A DNA stretch of 64,000 nucleotides from Aquitalea aquatica (GCF_013911085.1 NZ_JACERN010000026.1:62001-126000); one strand, 5' to 3'; positions 45,082-53,645 are shown, numbered from the stretch's first letter. Notes: generated from the letters alone by a model not told the origin. Numbers and translations are program-made.

Positions 45082-45858
45082 GTGGCATTGCAATTACAGG
45101 ATATTGCCTGGCACCGCACGGTGGGGCGCTTGATCGATCAGTTGGACAAGCCGGTATTCTGGCCGGCACTGCTCGGTGTGCTGGCGGATTATGTGGCGTT
45201 TGACAGCTGGGTGGTACTGCTGTTTTTTCCCGAGCGGCCACCACTGGTGCTGGCCGAGCAGGCCATGGCTGATGGCGGCGTGGATACCTTGTTCCAGGAT
45301 TATCTGCAGGGCCTGTACCGGCTGGACCCGTTTTATGTGGCCAGCCTGGAACACCGCCATGCCGGGCTATTGCGGCTGGACGAGGTAGCCCCGGACCGTT
45401 TCCCCTTTACCGATTATTACCAACGCTATTTCAGCCTGAACATCGTCGAGGACGAAGTACAGTTCAACCTGCCGCGTGAAGATGGCAGCACACTGTGCCT
45501 GTCGCTGGGGGCTGGTCAGCGCTTTTCACCGTCGCAGATGGCGACCTTGAGCCTGCTGCAGCCCTGGGTGATGGCACTGATGCGCCAGCGTCTGCACTTT
45601 GAACAAGCCAGTACGGCCAAGCCGCTAGCGGTGACGCATGCCGCCGTACATGGGGGGCTGGAAGGGCAGGGCCTGACCCTGCGCGAGAACGAGGTGGCGC
45701 AGCTGATGCTGGGCGGCCATTCCAGCAAGGCGATTGCCCAGCGCCTGCAGATATCGGTGGAAACGGTGCGGGTGCACAAGAAACATCTGTACAGCAAGCT
45801 GGGCATCAATTCGCAATCCGAGCTGTTTTCGGTGTTCCTGCGTGCCAGCCGGACATGA
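45082..45858 (+). CDS. LuxR-type transcriptional regulator without autoinducer domain
   Basis: 258 residues ending in a LuxR/FixJ helix-turn-helix (about 195-250): LTLRENEVAQLMLGGHSSKAIAQRLQISVETVRVHKKHLY. The N-terminal part does not show an autoinducer-binding or receiver domain. Start is uncertain: GTG at 45082 follows GGGG, while GTG at 45058 lacks a ribosome site. It is divergent from the nitrilase gene across 180 bp, the usual layout for a local regulator of the amidohydrolase and permease genes. Confidence 0.8.
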   Translation: MALQLQDIAWHRTVGRLIDQLDKPVFWPALLGVLADYVAFDSWVVLLFFPERPPLVLAEQAMADGGVDTLFQDYLQGLYRLDPFYVASLEHRHAGLLRLDEVAPDRFPFTDYYQRYFSLNIVEDEVQFNLPREDGSTLCLSLGAGQRFSPSQMATLSLLQPWVMALMRQRLHFEQASTAKPLAVTHAAVHGGLEGQGLTLRENEVAQLMLGGHSSKAIAQRLQISVETVRVHKKHLYSKLGINSQSELFSVFLRASRT

Positions 45859-45881
45859 AAAAGCCTGCGCGTGGCAGGCTT
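45856..45881 (-). terminator. Terminator of mnmA
   Basis: On the minus strand AAGCCTGC and GCAGGCTT pair around a 5-base loop and are followed by TTTTTC. It overlaps the stop codon of the LuxR-type gene, which reads the other way. Confidence 0.8.
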
Positions 45882-45900
45882 GGTGTGACAACGGGCTTGC

Positions 45901-46977
45901 TTACTGGATGATGCCGCCACCCAGACAGATGTCCCCGTCGTACAGCACGGCCGACTGGCCGGGGGTGACCGCCCACTGTTTTTCGCGGAAGGTGAGGGTG
46001 GCCTGGCCATCCACCACCGGCGACAGCGAACAGGCGGCGTCGGCCATGCGGTAGCGGTTCTTGGCGGCGTATTCGCCGGCAGCCGGCGTGCCATTCAGCG
46101 TCCACGACAGGTCGCTCATCGCCAGCGTGGGCTTGAGCAGCAGCGGGTGGTCGTGGCCCTGTACCACGATCAGCTTATTGCCCGGAATATCCTTGCCGGC
46201 AACAAACCACGGCTCGCCATTGCCATCCTTGCTGCCGCCTATGGTCAGGCCCTTGCGCTGGCCCAAGGTGTAGTACATCAGCCCCATGTGCTCGCCCACC
46301 ACCTTGCCATCCGGCAAGATCATCTGGCCGGGCTGGGTGGGCAGATAGCGCTGCAGGAATTCACGGAAGGGGCGTTCGCCGATAAAGCAGATGCCGGTGG
46401 AGTCCTTCTTGGCGGCAGTCGGCAGCCCGGCTTCCTCGGCCAGCTTGCGTACCTCGGTTTTGCGGATGTCGCCCAGCGGAAATATCGACTTGGCCAATTG
46501 GTGTTGCTGCAGGCGATACAGGAAGTAGCTCTGGTCCTTGGTGTGGTCCACCGCCTTCATCAGGTAGTGCAGGCCGTCGCGTTCCATCTTGCGTGCATAG
46601 TGGCCGGTGGCGATGCAGTCGGCTCCCAGTTCCAGCGCATAGTCCAGAAAGGCCTTGAACTTGATTTCGGCATTGCACAGCACGTCCGGATTGGGGGTGC
46701 GGCCAGCCGAGTATTCCTTGAGGAAGTACGAGAACACGCGGTCCTTGTATTCCTTGGCGAAATTGACGATTTCCATGTCGATGCCGACGATGTCGGCCAC
46801 GCTCATGGCATCCAGCGCATCCTGCTTGATGGAGCAGTATTCGTCGTCGTTGTCGTCTTCCCAGTTCTGCATGAATACGCCGATGACTTCATGGCCTTGT
46901 TGCTTCAGCAGCCAGGCGGTTACCGACGAATCCACACCGCCGGACATGCCGACGACAATACGTTTCTTACCCGTCAC
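45901..46977 (-). CDS. mnmA: tRNA-specific 2-thiouridylase MnmA
   Basis: Makes 2-thiouridine at position 34 of Lys, Glu and Gln tRNAs. The 358 residues carry the PP-loop [15 protein letters not shown], the catalytic Cys101 ([12 protein letters not shown]) and the resolving Cys197 ([10 protein letters not shown]). Start is GTG at 46977. Its first codon overlaps the stop of the upstream gene (GTGA), which indicates translational coupling. Confidence 0.97.
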   Translation of the reverse strand: MTGKKRIVVGMSGGVDSSVTAWLLKQQGHEVIGVFMQNWEDDNDDEYCSIKQDALDAMSVADIVGIDMEIVNFAKEYKDRVFSYFLKEYSAGRTPNPDVLCNAEIKFKAFLDYALELGADCIATGHYARKMERDGLHYLMKAVDHTKDQSYFLYRLQQHQLAKSIFPLGDIRKTEVRKLAEEAGLPTAAKKDSTGICFIGERPFREFLQRYLPTQPGQMILPDGKVVGEHMGLMYYTLGQRKGLTIGGSKDGNGEPWFVAGKDIPGNKLIVVQGHDHPLLLKPTLAMSDLSWTLNGTPAAGEYAAKNRYRMADAACSLSPVVDGQATLTFREKQWAVTPGQSAVLYDGDICLGGGIIQ

Positions 46978-47528
46978 GGGGAAAATCCTTCTTTCCAGAG
47001 AGCCAGGGGCACCACGACCGGTGGTTCCCCGAATGAATTGAACCAGCTATCCACCACCCATTCCTGGCCGGTGTCCTGCTCGATGATGTGGCTGGCAAAA
47101 TGCTGCGCCACCAGATAGCGGGTGCGGCGTACGATGGCGTCGACCCGGTGAAAATGCAGCCAGCCCTGTGCCGCCAGATAGTGCAGAAAGGCCGAGTCGT
47201 TATGGCTGTGGTCTATGCAGTCCATGCGGCCATCGGCATCGTTATCGAAGCGGTCGGCCCCCTTGTCGTGCCACAACGGGCTGTCCTGGGCCGCCAGCAG
47301 ATACAAGGCCTGCACTGCGTGCTGGATCTGGCTGCGTTCGATGGTGGCGTCATGCAGGTCGTCAAACAGTCCGGCCAGCCAGTCGCGGGCCTCGCTGGAA
47401 ATTTCCATTTCCAGCTGTTTGGCGCAGCCGTAATCATAACAGAGCTGCAAAGGCTCCGCATGCGCGGCCCCGGTGGTCGTTACCGACAGCATCAGCACGA
47501 ACAGGAAGCGACAAAGCAGATGGCGCAA
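46974..47528 (-). CDS. Exported protein of unknown function
   Basis: 184 residues. A signal peptide (about 1-24, ending AAHA) is followed by a Cys-containing start (LCYDYGC) and a conserved-looking stretch [20 protein letters not shown] (about 92-111), suggesting disulfides and metal or structural Asp. No family is recognised. Start is TTG at 47528, supported by GGGAG with 6-base spacing. It overlaps mnmA by 4 bases and follows nudJ, an unusual place for a periplasmic protein. Confidence 0.72.
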   Translation of the reverse strand: MRHLLCRFLFVLMLSVTTTGAAHAEPLQLCYDYGCAKQLEMEISSEARDWLAGLFDDLHDATIERSQIQHAVQALYLLAAQDSPLWHDKGADRFDNDADGRMDCIDHSHNDSAFLHYLAAQGWLHFHRVDAIVRRTRYLVAQHFASHIIEQDTGQEWVVDSWFNSFGEPPVVVPLALWKEGFSP

Positions 47529-47551
47529 GGGTTTCTCCCTTGCCGCCCGTT

Positions 47552-47998
47552 TCAGGGTTGATGGTGGATGACATCCAGAGCAAAACGTTTACCCAGCCGG
47601 TAGTCATCCAGGCAGTGCATGACTACCGGGCTGCGGTGTTGCAATGCACAGGCGGCGATCTCATCGTAAGTAAGCCAGTGCGCGCTGACAATGCCTGTAT
47701 CGAGTTTTTCTGCCGGATGATGGCGCAGCGCACGCGCGGCAAAGGCAAAGCGCAGCCAGGTAATGTCGCTGTCCGGCTTGTCCACCATGTAGATGCCGAC
47801 CAGGTGTTGTAATTCCACCTCCCAGCCGGTTTCTTCGCGGGTTTCGCGGATGGCTGCGGCAAACAGGCTTTCGCCATGTTCCAGATGGCCGGCGGGCTGG
47901 TTGAAGCGCAGGCCGAATTCGGTTTCTTCTTCCACCATCAGATAGCGGCCCTCATGTTCGACCAGGGTGGCTACTGTGGTATTGGGCTTCCATTGCAT
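47552..47998 (-). CDS. nudJ: Nudix phosphatase NudJ
   Basis: NudJ in E. coli hydrolyses thiamin pyrophosphates and nucleoside phosphates. The 148 residues carry the Nudix box GHLEHGESLFAAAIRETREE (Gly37, Glu43, Arg51-Glu52, Glu55-Glu56). Start MQWKPNTTVATLVEHEG matches the family. It lies next to mnmA in E. coli too; here one unknown gene lies between. It is divergent from bfd. Confidence 0.9.
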   Translation of the reverse strand: MQWKPNTTVATLVEHEGRYLMVEEETEFGLRFNQPAGHLEHGESLFAAAIRETREETGWEVELQHLVGIYMVDKPDSDITWLRFAFAARALRHHPAEKLDTGIVSAHWLTYDEIAACALQHRSPVVMHCLDDYRLGKRFALDVIHHQP

Positions 47999-48013
47999 GG
48001 GATGTCCTTTAAT

Positions 48014-48032
48014 GTAATTGACAATCGTTATT
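48014..48032. promoter_or_regulatory. Candidate Fur box 1
   Basis: Matches 13 of 19 positions of the Fur consensus in the nudJ-bfd gap. The weaker of the two sites. Confidence 0.5.
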
Positions 48033-48044
48033 GTTTAAAAATAA

Positions 48045-48063
48045 GATATCGATAATTATTCTC
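48045..48063. promoter_or_regulatory. Candidate Fur box 2
   Basis: GATATCGATAATTATTCTC matches 15 of 19 positions of the consensus GATAATGATAATCATTATC. It ends 17 bp before the bfd start. With the neighbouring box it predicts iron repression of bfd. Confidence 0.72.
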
Positions 48064-48079
48064 ATTTCAGGTTGCTGCC

Positions 48080-48280
48080 ATGTATGTCTGCTTGTGCAAT
48101 GCCGTCACCGACAGCCAGATCCGCCGCGCGGTGGAAGAGGGCGCTACCCGCATGTGCGATCTGCGCGCCGAGCTGGGCGTGGCAGCCGATTGCGGCAAAT
48201 GTGCCTGCTGTGCCAACCAGTTGCGCAAGGAAACCCTGCAGCAGCTGGGGGCCTGCCATCCGGCCCGCGAAGCGGCCTGA
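48080..48280 (+). CDS. bfd: Bacterioferritin-associated ferredoxin Bfd
   Basis: A 66-residue [2Fe-2S] protein that reduces the haem of bacterioferritin to release iron. The four cluster cysteines are Cys4, Cys6, Cys38 and Cys41 (CxC and CxxC), and MYVCLCNAVTD is the family start. Two Fur boxes precede it, consistent with induction under iron limitation. No bfr gene is in the window. Confidence 0.93.
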   Translation: MYVCLCNAVTDSQIRRAVEEGATRMCDLRAELGVAADCGKCACCANQLRKETLQQLGACHPAREAA

Positions 48281-48329
48281 TGCGGCTTGTTGAAGTACTG
48301 GCAGCGCCGGCGCGGCGTTAGCAGCAATG

Positions 48330-48353
48330 AAAAAGGGGGCCGCAGCCCCCTTT
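48330..48353 (-). terminator. Terminator of the YdgA-like gene
   Basis: AAAGGGGGC and GCCCCCTTT pair around CGCA. On the minus strand the hairpin is followed by five T; on the plus strand only three, so it chiefly ends the minus gene. Confidence 0.8.
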
Positions 48354-48371
48354 CCCACGTCTGCCGTCCAC

Positions 48372-49970
48372 CTATTTGGCGGCACTGGCTGCCTTGGCCG
48401 CAGGGGCTGAGGCGGTCGGCGCCGGGTCTTCCTGCTCTTCCCACGGCAGGTTGACCTTCTTGCTGTTGATGGCCAGGTTGCCACCCTTGTAGTTGAGCTG
48501 GGTGGAAATCTGCCCCTTGTCTTCGTTGATGAACTTTTCGTCCTTCCACTGCGCCAGCTGGCTGTCCAGCAGGCTGCGGGCCAGGTCTTCCACTTCACTC
48601 ATGTTCGGCTGCACTTCGGCACTCTGATCCACCATGAACAGGGTACGCGCCTGGGCTACCACCAGGTTTTCCAGCGTCTTGCGCGGCAGGCTGAGCTTGG
48701 CTTCCACTTCAAAGCGCTTGAGGAAGGCAGTGGAGTTGTTCAGGTCTGCTTCTTGCAGGCCATTCAGCCCCAGGCTGCCTTGCAGCGTGGTTTCGCCACT
48801 GGGCATCTTCAGGTAGAAGTCGTTGATCACCAGCTTGGGGTTGTTGGTGAGCAACGGAATACCGGTGTGCTTGATGGTGTCGATGTACTGCTTGCGCAAT
48901 ACCGCCGGGTCCACGCCTTCGAACGGAATCTGGCTGATGGCCTGATCCAGCTTCAGCAAGGTGGGGCCGTGCAGGTGATTGGCCGACACATCCAGCCGCA
49001 ACGGGCCATAGCGCTGGTCGTTGTAGTTGAATTCGGCAAAATCCAGCTTGCCACGGGTATTGATGAATTCATCCTGTTCGCTGCTGACGATCTGGTAGCG
49101 GAAGTTCTTCAGCGACACCGCCGACGGCTTGAATTCGCCGGACGGGTTGATGAATTCGCCCACGCGCATGCGCGTCATCAGGTAGACCAGTTCGTTCAGC
49201 TTGATGCTGTAGGGAACGCTGTCCTTCCAGTTGAGCTGCACATTGCCCACGGTCAGTTCGCTGGTGCCCAGCTTGATGCCGGTAGTTCCAGGGCGGATGT
49301 CCGACACATAGCGCACACCATCAAACGCCACACTGCCCTTGCTGGAGGCTTCCAGCAGGAAGCCCGGCGAATTGGCTTCGGTCTTGTATTCCTTGTAGCC
49401 GGAGGCGTAGTCCAGCTTCAGGTCAAAGCCTTTCCATTTCATCTTGACGCCGGACAGGGCTTCTTCGTAATCGAAGGACGGAATGTTGACATTCAGCTCG
49501 CCGCCGCCACCAAAGCCCAGCCGGTTGGTGACGGTAATCGGGTCCTTGTCGCCAAAAAAGGTCTTGAGCGTCTTGCGGGTGGCATCGCTCATGGCAAATT
49601 CCGTGGTGACCAGCGCGCGTGCAGGACGGAAGTCCAGGCTGGACAGGCCGGGGAAGGGGCCATGCTTGATGTGGTGGGTGAACTTGATGGTGGAGTTCAG
49701 CAGCGGCTTGAAGTTGTCAGGCAGCATGTTTTCATACGGCCCGGACAGGCGGCGGTTGAACTCCAGCTCGGTGGTTTCGGTGGAGGAGAACCAGCCACGG
49801 TCATAGCTGTGGGATTTCACCTTGAACAGCGGCAGGCTGGCCAGCATCTTGTGCTGTTCCTCCAGCGTGTCCTCGGCTTTCATGCCAGCCCAGAAGGCGG
49901 CGGCCCCATTGAACACCAACAGGCCACCCAGAGTGGCTCCCGCAATAATCAGACGTCGTTTTGGCAACAC
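48372..49970 (-). CDS. YdgA/DUF945-family exported protein
   Basis: About 532 residues. A basic start and one membrane helix (RRLIIAGATLGGLLVFNGAAAFWAG) anchor a large periplasmic part; segments such as SYDRGWFSSTETTELEF and a proline-poor, beta-rich body resemble YdgA of E. coli. The C-terminus is Ala/Pro-rich. The function is not known. The start is uncertain: GTG at 49970 gives the short lead expected for this family, GTG at 50027 would add 19 residues; neither has a clear ribosome site. Confidence 0.78.
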   Translation of the reverse strand: MLPKRRLIIAGATLGGLLVFNGAAAFWAGMKAEDTLEEQHKMLASLPLFKVKSHSYDRGWFSSTETTELEFNRRLSGPYENMLPDNFKPLLNSTIKFTHHIKHGPFPGLSSLDFRPARALVTTEFAMSDATRKTLKTFFGDKDPITVTNRLGFGGGGELNVNIPSFDYEEALSGVKMKWKGFDLKLDYASGYKEYKTEANSPGFLLEASSKGSVAFDGVRYVSDIRPGTTGIKLGTSELTVGNVQLNWKDSVPYSIKLNELVYLMTRMRVGEFINPSGEFKPSAVSLKNFRYQIVSSEQDEFINTRGKLDFAEFNYNDQRYGPLRLDVSANHLHGPTLLKLDQAISQIPFEGVDPAVLRKQYIDTIKHTGIPLLTNNPKLVINDFYLKMPSGETTLQGSLGLNGLQEADLNNSTAFLKRFEVEAKLSLPRKTLENLVVAQARTLFMVDQSAEVQPNMSEVEDLARSLLDSQLAQWKDEKFINEDKGQISTQLNYKGGNLAINSKKVNLPWEEQEDPAPTASAPAAKAASAAK

Positions 49971-50049
49971 AAGCGTTTTTCTGAAGGGTGTGTGGAATAA
50001 GGCCCTATGGTACACCAAGCGCGCCACAAGTCGAACCGTAGAAAACAGT

Positions 50050-50078
50050 CTGACACTGTCGGATCAATTGGTTAAAAT
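50050..50078 (+). promoter_or_regulatory. Sigma-70 type promoter of the desaturase gene
   Basis: CTGACA, a 17-base spacer and TAAAAT. The predicted start near 50085 gives a leader of about 30 bases to the ATG at 50114. Confidence 0.65.
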
Positions 50079-50113
50079 GGAGGATTGTCCAAATTACAAG
50101 GTTGCCGGCCCTC

Positions 50114-51289
50114 ATGCATTGGCTTAACGGTTTGCTTGATCTCCCGTGGTGGGGATATATCGTTGCTGCACTGATCCTGACGCATATCACCATTGTGTCG
50201 GTCACCATCTTCCTGCATCGCCATCAGGCGCACCGCGCGCTGGACCTGCATCCGCTTGCCAGCCACTTTTTCCGTTTCTGGCTGTGGCTGACCACCGGCA
50301 TGGTCACCAAGCAGTGGGCGGCCATTCACCGCAAACACCATGCCAAGTGCGAAACGGCAGAAGACCCGCACAGCCCGCAGATTCTCGGCATCAAGAAAGT
50401 GCTGTGGGAAGGGGTGGAGCTGTACCGCGCCGCCTGCAAGGACCAGTCCATCATGGACAAGTTTGGCCATGGCACCCCGGACGACTGGCTGGAGAACAAG
50501 CTGTATGCGCCGCATTTCGGCAAGGGCATCATCTTGATGCTGGCCATCGACCTGTTGCTGTTCGGGCCAGCTGGTCTGTCGATCTGGGCGGTGCAGATGC
50601 TGTGGATTCCGTTCTGGGCTGCTGGTGTCATCAATGGCCTGGGTCACTGGTGGGGTTATCGCAACTTCGAAAACGAAGATGCCTCTACCAACCTGATTCC
50701 CTGGGGCATCATCGTGGGCGGTGAAGAGCTGCACAACAACCACCACACTTTTGGCACCTCGGCCAAGCTGTCTTACAAGTGGTACGAGTTTGACATCGGC
50801 TGGATGTATATCCGCCTGCTGGAAATCTGCCATCTGGCCAAGGTGCGCCGCGTGGCACCGCGCCTGGCACAGGATGCCAGCCGGACGCAGCTGGATCTGG
50901 AACACCTGCAGGCTATCATCTCCAACCGCTACGCCATTGCCTCGCGTTATGCCCGTGAGCTGAAAGAGGTGTATCGCAGCGAGCTGGAAAAGATCAGCCT
51001 GCCGGACATGGATGATATGGCGCGCAAGATGAAGGTATGGCTGAAACAGGATGCCAAGGACACGCCGTCTTGCGACAAGGCGCAGCTGGCTGTGGTGCTG
51101 CAACATAGCGAAACCCTGCATACCGTCTACACCATGCGTCAGGAGCTGTGCCGCTTGTGGGAGCGTTCCTCGCTGAGCCGCGAGCAGTTGCTGCATGAGC
51201 TGCAGGATTGGTGCCAGCGCGCCGAGCAGTCCGGCATTGCCGCACTGGAGCGTTTTGCCCAGAGCCTGCGCATGACCGCAGTAGCTTAA
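50114..51289 (+). CDS. Membrane fatty acid desaturase (acyl-CoA delta-9 type)
   Basis: A 391-residue diiron membrane desaturase. The three His clusters are HRHQAH (residues 35-40), HRKHH (72-76) and HNNHH near residue 205. Several hydrophobic helices alternate with them. The C-terminal ~130 residues are charged and helical (IISNRYAIASRYARELKEV onward), longer than in minimal desaturases. The ATG at 50114 is chosen; an in-frame TTG at 50102 abuts AAGG. Likely lipid unsaturation for membrane fluidity. Confidence 0.88.
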   Translation: MHWLNGLLDLPWWGYIVAALILTHITIVSVTIFLHRHQAHRALDLHPLASHFFRFWLWLTTGMVTKQWAAIHRKHHAKCETAEDPHSPQILGIKKVLWEGVELYRAACKDQSIMDKFGHGTPDDWLENKLYAPHFGKGIILMLAIDLLLFGPAGLSIWAVQMLWIPFWAAGVINGLGHWWGYRNFENEDASTNLIPWGIIVGGEELHNNHHTFGTSAKLSYKWYEFDIGWMYIRLLEICHLAKVRRVAPRLAQDASRTQLDLEHLQAIISNRYAIASRYARELKEVYRSELEKISLPDMDDMARKMKVWLKQDAKDTPSCDKAQLAVVLQHSETLHTVYTMRQELCRLWERSSLSREQLLHELQDWCQRAEQSGIAALERFAQSLRMTAVA

Positions 51290-51311
51290 ACAGCAGCTTT
51301 GCCGCACACAG

Positions 51312-51337
51312 AAAATCCCGCCATTGGCGGGATTTTT
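51312..51337. terminator. Bidirectional terminator between desaturase and MgtC genes
   Basis: AAAATCCCGCC and GGCGGGATTTT pair perfectly with an ATT loop, followed by an extra T on the plus side. Confidence 0.92.
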
Positions 51338-51353
51338 CATGGGCAGGCCAGTA

Positions 51354-52058
51354 TTACTCGGTAATGCTCTGGTTCCAGTAGGCCTGCTTGATATAGGGTT
51401 TGGCCGTCAACTGCGCAGCAATCTGTTCCAGCACTGCCGAATCGGCCGATGTCGACAGCAGGGTGGCGGTGATTTCCACATCATCATCGCCAAACGGTTC
51501 GACATTCATATCGCCCAGCGGGTACTGCGCCTGCTCCAGCAACTGGTCAATCAGGGTGAAGGCCAGCTTCTGCTGCTCATCTTCGCTGATCACGCATAGC
51601 TGGTAGGTGACTTCGCTGTGCTCATCGTCGAGCGGGGTGCGGTTGATGGAGTTCACCACCGGTCGCAGCAGGGTGTTGGCCGCCAGTACGAAAATGGCGT
51701 CCAGCAGGGCCGCATCCAGCAGCCCGGCGCCGGCACAGGCACCGGCCGCGGCCGAACCCCACAAGGTGGCGGCGGTATTCAGGCCACGGACATTCAGCCC
51801 TTCTTTCATGATGGTGCCGGCGCCCAGAAAACCCACACCGGATACGACATAGGCCACCACGTGGGTGGCACCTTCATTGCCGCCCAGCCGCATGGCCAGA
51901 TCAACAAAAGCAGCCGCGCCCACGGCAACCAGCGCATTGGTGCGCAGGCCGGCGGTACGCTGGCGTACCTGGCGCTCGTAGCCAATGGCCGAGCCGAGTA
52001 CAAAAGCCGTTACCAGCGCAATAAAGGAATGGGTGAAAGTGGCAAAGTCGAAATGCAT
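51354..52058 (-). CDS. MgtC/SapB-family inner-membrane protein
   Basis: 234 residues: about four to five helices with the conserved GSAIGYERQVRQRTAGLRTNALVAVGAA block, then SGVGFLGAGTIMKEG, then a soluble C-terminal domain of ACT-like size. MgtC proteins affect magnesium adaptation and ATP synthase in pathogens; the specific role here is unknown. The ATG at 52058 follows GGGAATCACC; an upstream in-frame ATG would add six residues. Confidence 0.88.
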   Translation of the reverse strand: MHFDFATFTHSFIALVTAFVLGSAIGYERQVRQRTAGLRTNALVAVGAAAFVDLAMRLGGNEGATHVVAYVVSGVGFLGAGTIMKEGLNVRGLNTAATLWGSAAAGACAGAGLLDAALLDAIFVLAANTLLRPVVNSINRTPLDDEHSEVTYQLCVISEDEQQKLAFTLIDQLLEQAQYPLGDMNVEPFGDDDVEITATLLSTSADSAVLEQIAAQLTAKPYIKQAYWNQSITE

Positions 52059-52143
52059 GGTGATTCCCGTATGCATGATGTGTGATGGGGAGTTGTAAGG
52101 TCTGGCTGTTGCCGTGTGATGAAGCAGCCAGACCGTTGCCTGG

Positions 52144-52746
52144 CTACAGCAGTCCCAGTAACAGCTTGCAGGCTACCAGCAGCAGCACCAGGCGCAGATA
52201 GCCTCTTAGCCAGCGCAGCCAGGCTGGGTGGTGTTTGGGTGCTTGCCGGGCAGAGGCCGCTACAGGCTGGCGCAGCTGGACATGGGTGGAGCGCAGATTG
52301 GACAGAATAGCGATGATCAGGCTGCCGATGCTGACGCTGATCAGCATGCTGCCAACATGGCTGCCCGCCATGTCCGGAAACAGCATGGTGTAGGACAGAA
52401 TGAAGCTCAGTAGCAGCAGTGCTGTCATGACAAGGGCAGACATGAAGCTGGCGAGCCGGCCATGCTGCCGTGTTAGCTCGCTGTTGCCACTAAATAGCAG
52501 GAGCAGAAAGACCAGCGCGCTGGGCAGCAATACGTCTGCCTGGCTGCGCAGGGTATGGCTAAGCTGGCCTGGCGGCAGGTCGGCCAGTAGCAGTAGGGCG
52601 GTGGCCTGCAGGATGAACGGCAGGTCCAGTTGCGGCGGCAGCTGCCGCAGCCAGGCTTGGCAACGGTGGTACAGGCCAGCTGCGGTGGCTGGCATGGTGC
52701 TGCAGCGTACGCTCGCTACGGCTACCGAATTGGTGTGTTTGGTCAT
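52144..52746 (-). CDS. Membrane protein of unknown function
   Basis: 200 residues, three or more hydrophobic helices (ILQATALLLLADLPP, LVFLLLLFSG, ALVMTALLLLSFILSYTML, GSLIIAILS) and a C-terminal helix rich in Leu and Arg. No family is recognised. The ATG at 52746 follows GGGAG with 6-base spacing. It is downstream of the small-protein region on the same strand. Confidence 0.65.
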   Translation of the reverse strand: MTKHTNSVAVASVRCSTMPATAAGLYHRCQAWLRQLPPQLDLPFILQATALLLLADLPPGQLSHTLRSQADVLLPSALVFLLLLFSGNSELTRQHGRLASFMSALVMTALLLLSFILSYTMLFPDMAGSHVGSMLISVSIGSLIIAILSNLRSTHVQLRQPVAASARQAPKHHPAWLRWLRGYLRLVLLLVACKLLLGLL

Positions 52747-52939
52747 GCATGACTCCCTGAATCGGATTAATACAAGGGCGGGGCCACAGGCACGGGCATA
52801 GCTGGCGGGCGCGACGGAAGCTATAGAGTCAAGCTGTGGTGTCGGGCGCGGGCAAGGCTGCTGTGTGCAAGGATGTGCTGGCGCAAATGGCCGGGGCGAA
52901 CGGGGAGGTCAGGCAGGAAGGCGTGGGTGCTGCGCGGAG

Positions 52940-53020
52940 TCAATGCCGATAGGCCATCCTCTCCGTATTGCTTGCCATTGTCTTGTCTGCGCTGACCGCC
53001 AGGCTGGGGTAGGGGTCCAT
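52940..53020 (-). CDS. Possible 26-residue small protein
   Basis: The frame encodes MDPYPSLAVSADKTMASNTE plus six residues, with AAAGGA before the ATG. It lies 28 bp downstream of the better-supported 51-residue frame, so it would be its operon partner. At 26 codons chance is quite possible. Confidence 0.3.
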   Translation of the reverse strand: MDPYPSLAVSADKTMASNTERMAYRH

Positions 53021-53048
53021 GTGGTTTCCTTTGCTAGATGGTTTATGT

Positions 53049-53204
53049 TCAGTGGCGGCGGGTGCGTGGCAATTTCTGCCGGGCGGTGCGCCATGCCTGT
53101 ACCAGATATTCCCGGATACTGAGCTCGCGATAGGGCAGCAGGTAGTGGTCCGGTAGTTCGCGTGACTGGTTTGGCTGGTGGGCCAGCAGCATAGCGTAGT
53201 GCAT
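53049..53204 (-). CDS. Small basic protein, 51 residues, unknown function
   Basis: The product begins MHYAMLLAHQPNQSRELPDH and ends in a basic helix (REYLVQAWRTARQKLPRTRRH). AAGGAG lies seven bases before the ATG, an excellent ribosome site. No family is recognised; the arginine-rich tail recalls other small basic proteins but not any one clearly. It would be read from the promoter at 53616-53645. Confidence 0.55.
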   Translation of the reverse strand: MHYAMLLAHQPNQSRELPDHYLLPYRELSIREYLVQAWRTARQKLPRTRRH

Positions 53205-53615
53205 GGTCGGTCTCCTTGGTCGGCGGCGGCTGGCAGAGTGCGGCAGCTTGCTGCGCTCTGGCCTTGGCCAGTATGAAAAACGGCTTCATCGGCAGACAGG
53301 GACGTGGATCACGGTCAGATGGCATGGCGACGCCCGGCTTTGCAGGGCTGGCAAGCAGCGGGCAGGGTCGGCAGGACAAGGCTGCCGCAATAGGCGGAAT
53401 CGTGGCGACAGGCCATGACTCGGCAGCATGCTGGCAGCGTCAGTAACTGGAGTGTGCAGGGTGCTCGAACAGGTGAAACTGGGAGCGCACCATCTTGACC
53501 GGGCAAGACGGCGGCGTAGGGGTACGGCGCGGGTCTTACCGGGTCAACTGAAAACAGTACTGTGGATGACTGTGGCAGTCCAAGGCAGTAAACCCGAAAA
53601 AATGAAGATGGGCGG

Positions 53616-53645
53616 ATTCTAGCCCCGTGTTTTTGCCGCTGTCAA
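53616..53645 (-). promoter_or_regulatory. Strong sigma-70 promoter on the minus strand
   Basis: On the minus strand TTGACA (complement of 53640-53645), an 18-base spacer and TAGAAT (complement of 53616-53621). The -35 is a perfect consensus and the -10 differs in one base. It reads into the gene-poor region. Confidence 0.6.

Noticed and set aside
48753-50000. 415-codon plus-strand frame opposite the YdgA-like gene
   Set aside because: Same type of antisense shadow; the minus-strand frame has a membrane anchor and family-like sequence.
52909-53379. 156-codon minus-strand frame in the gene-poor region
   Set aside because: No ribosome site, Pro/Arg/Ala-rich, and overlaps the better-supported 51-residue frame in another reading frame.
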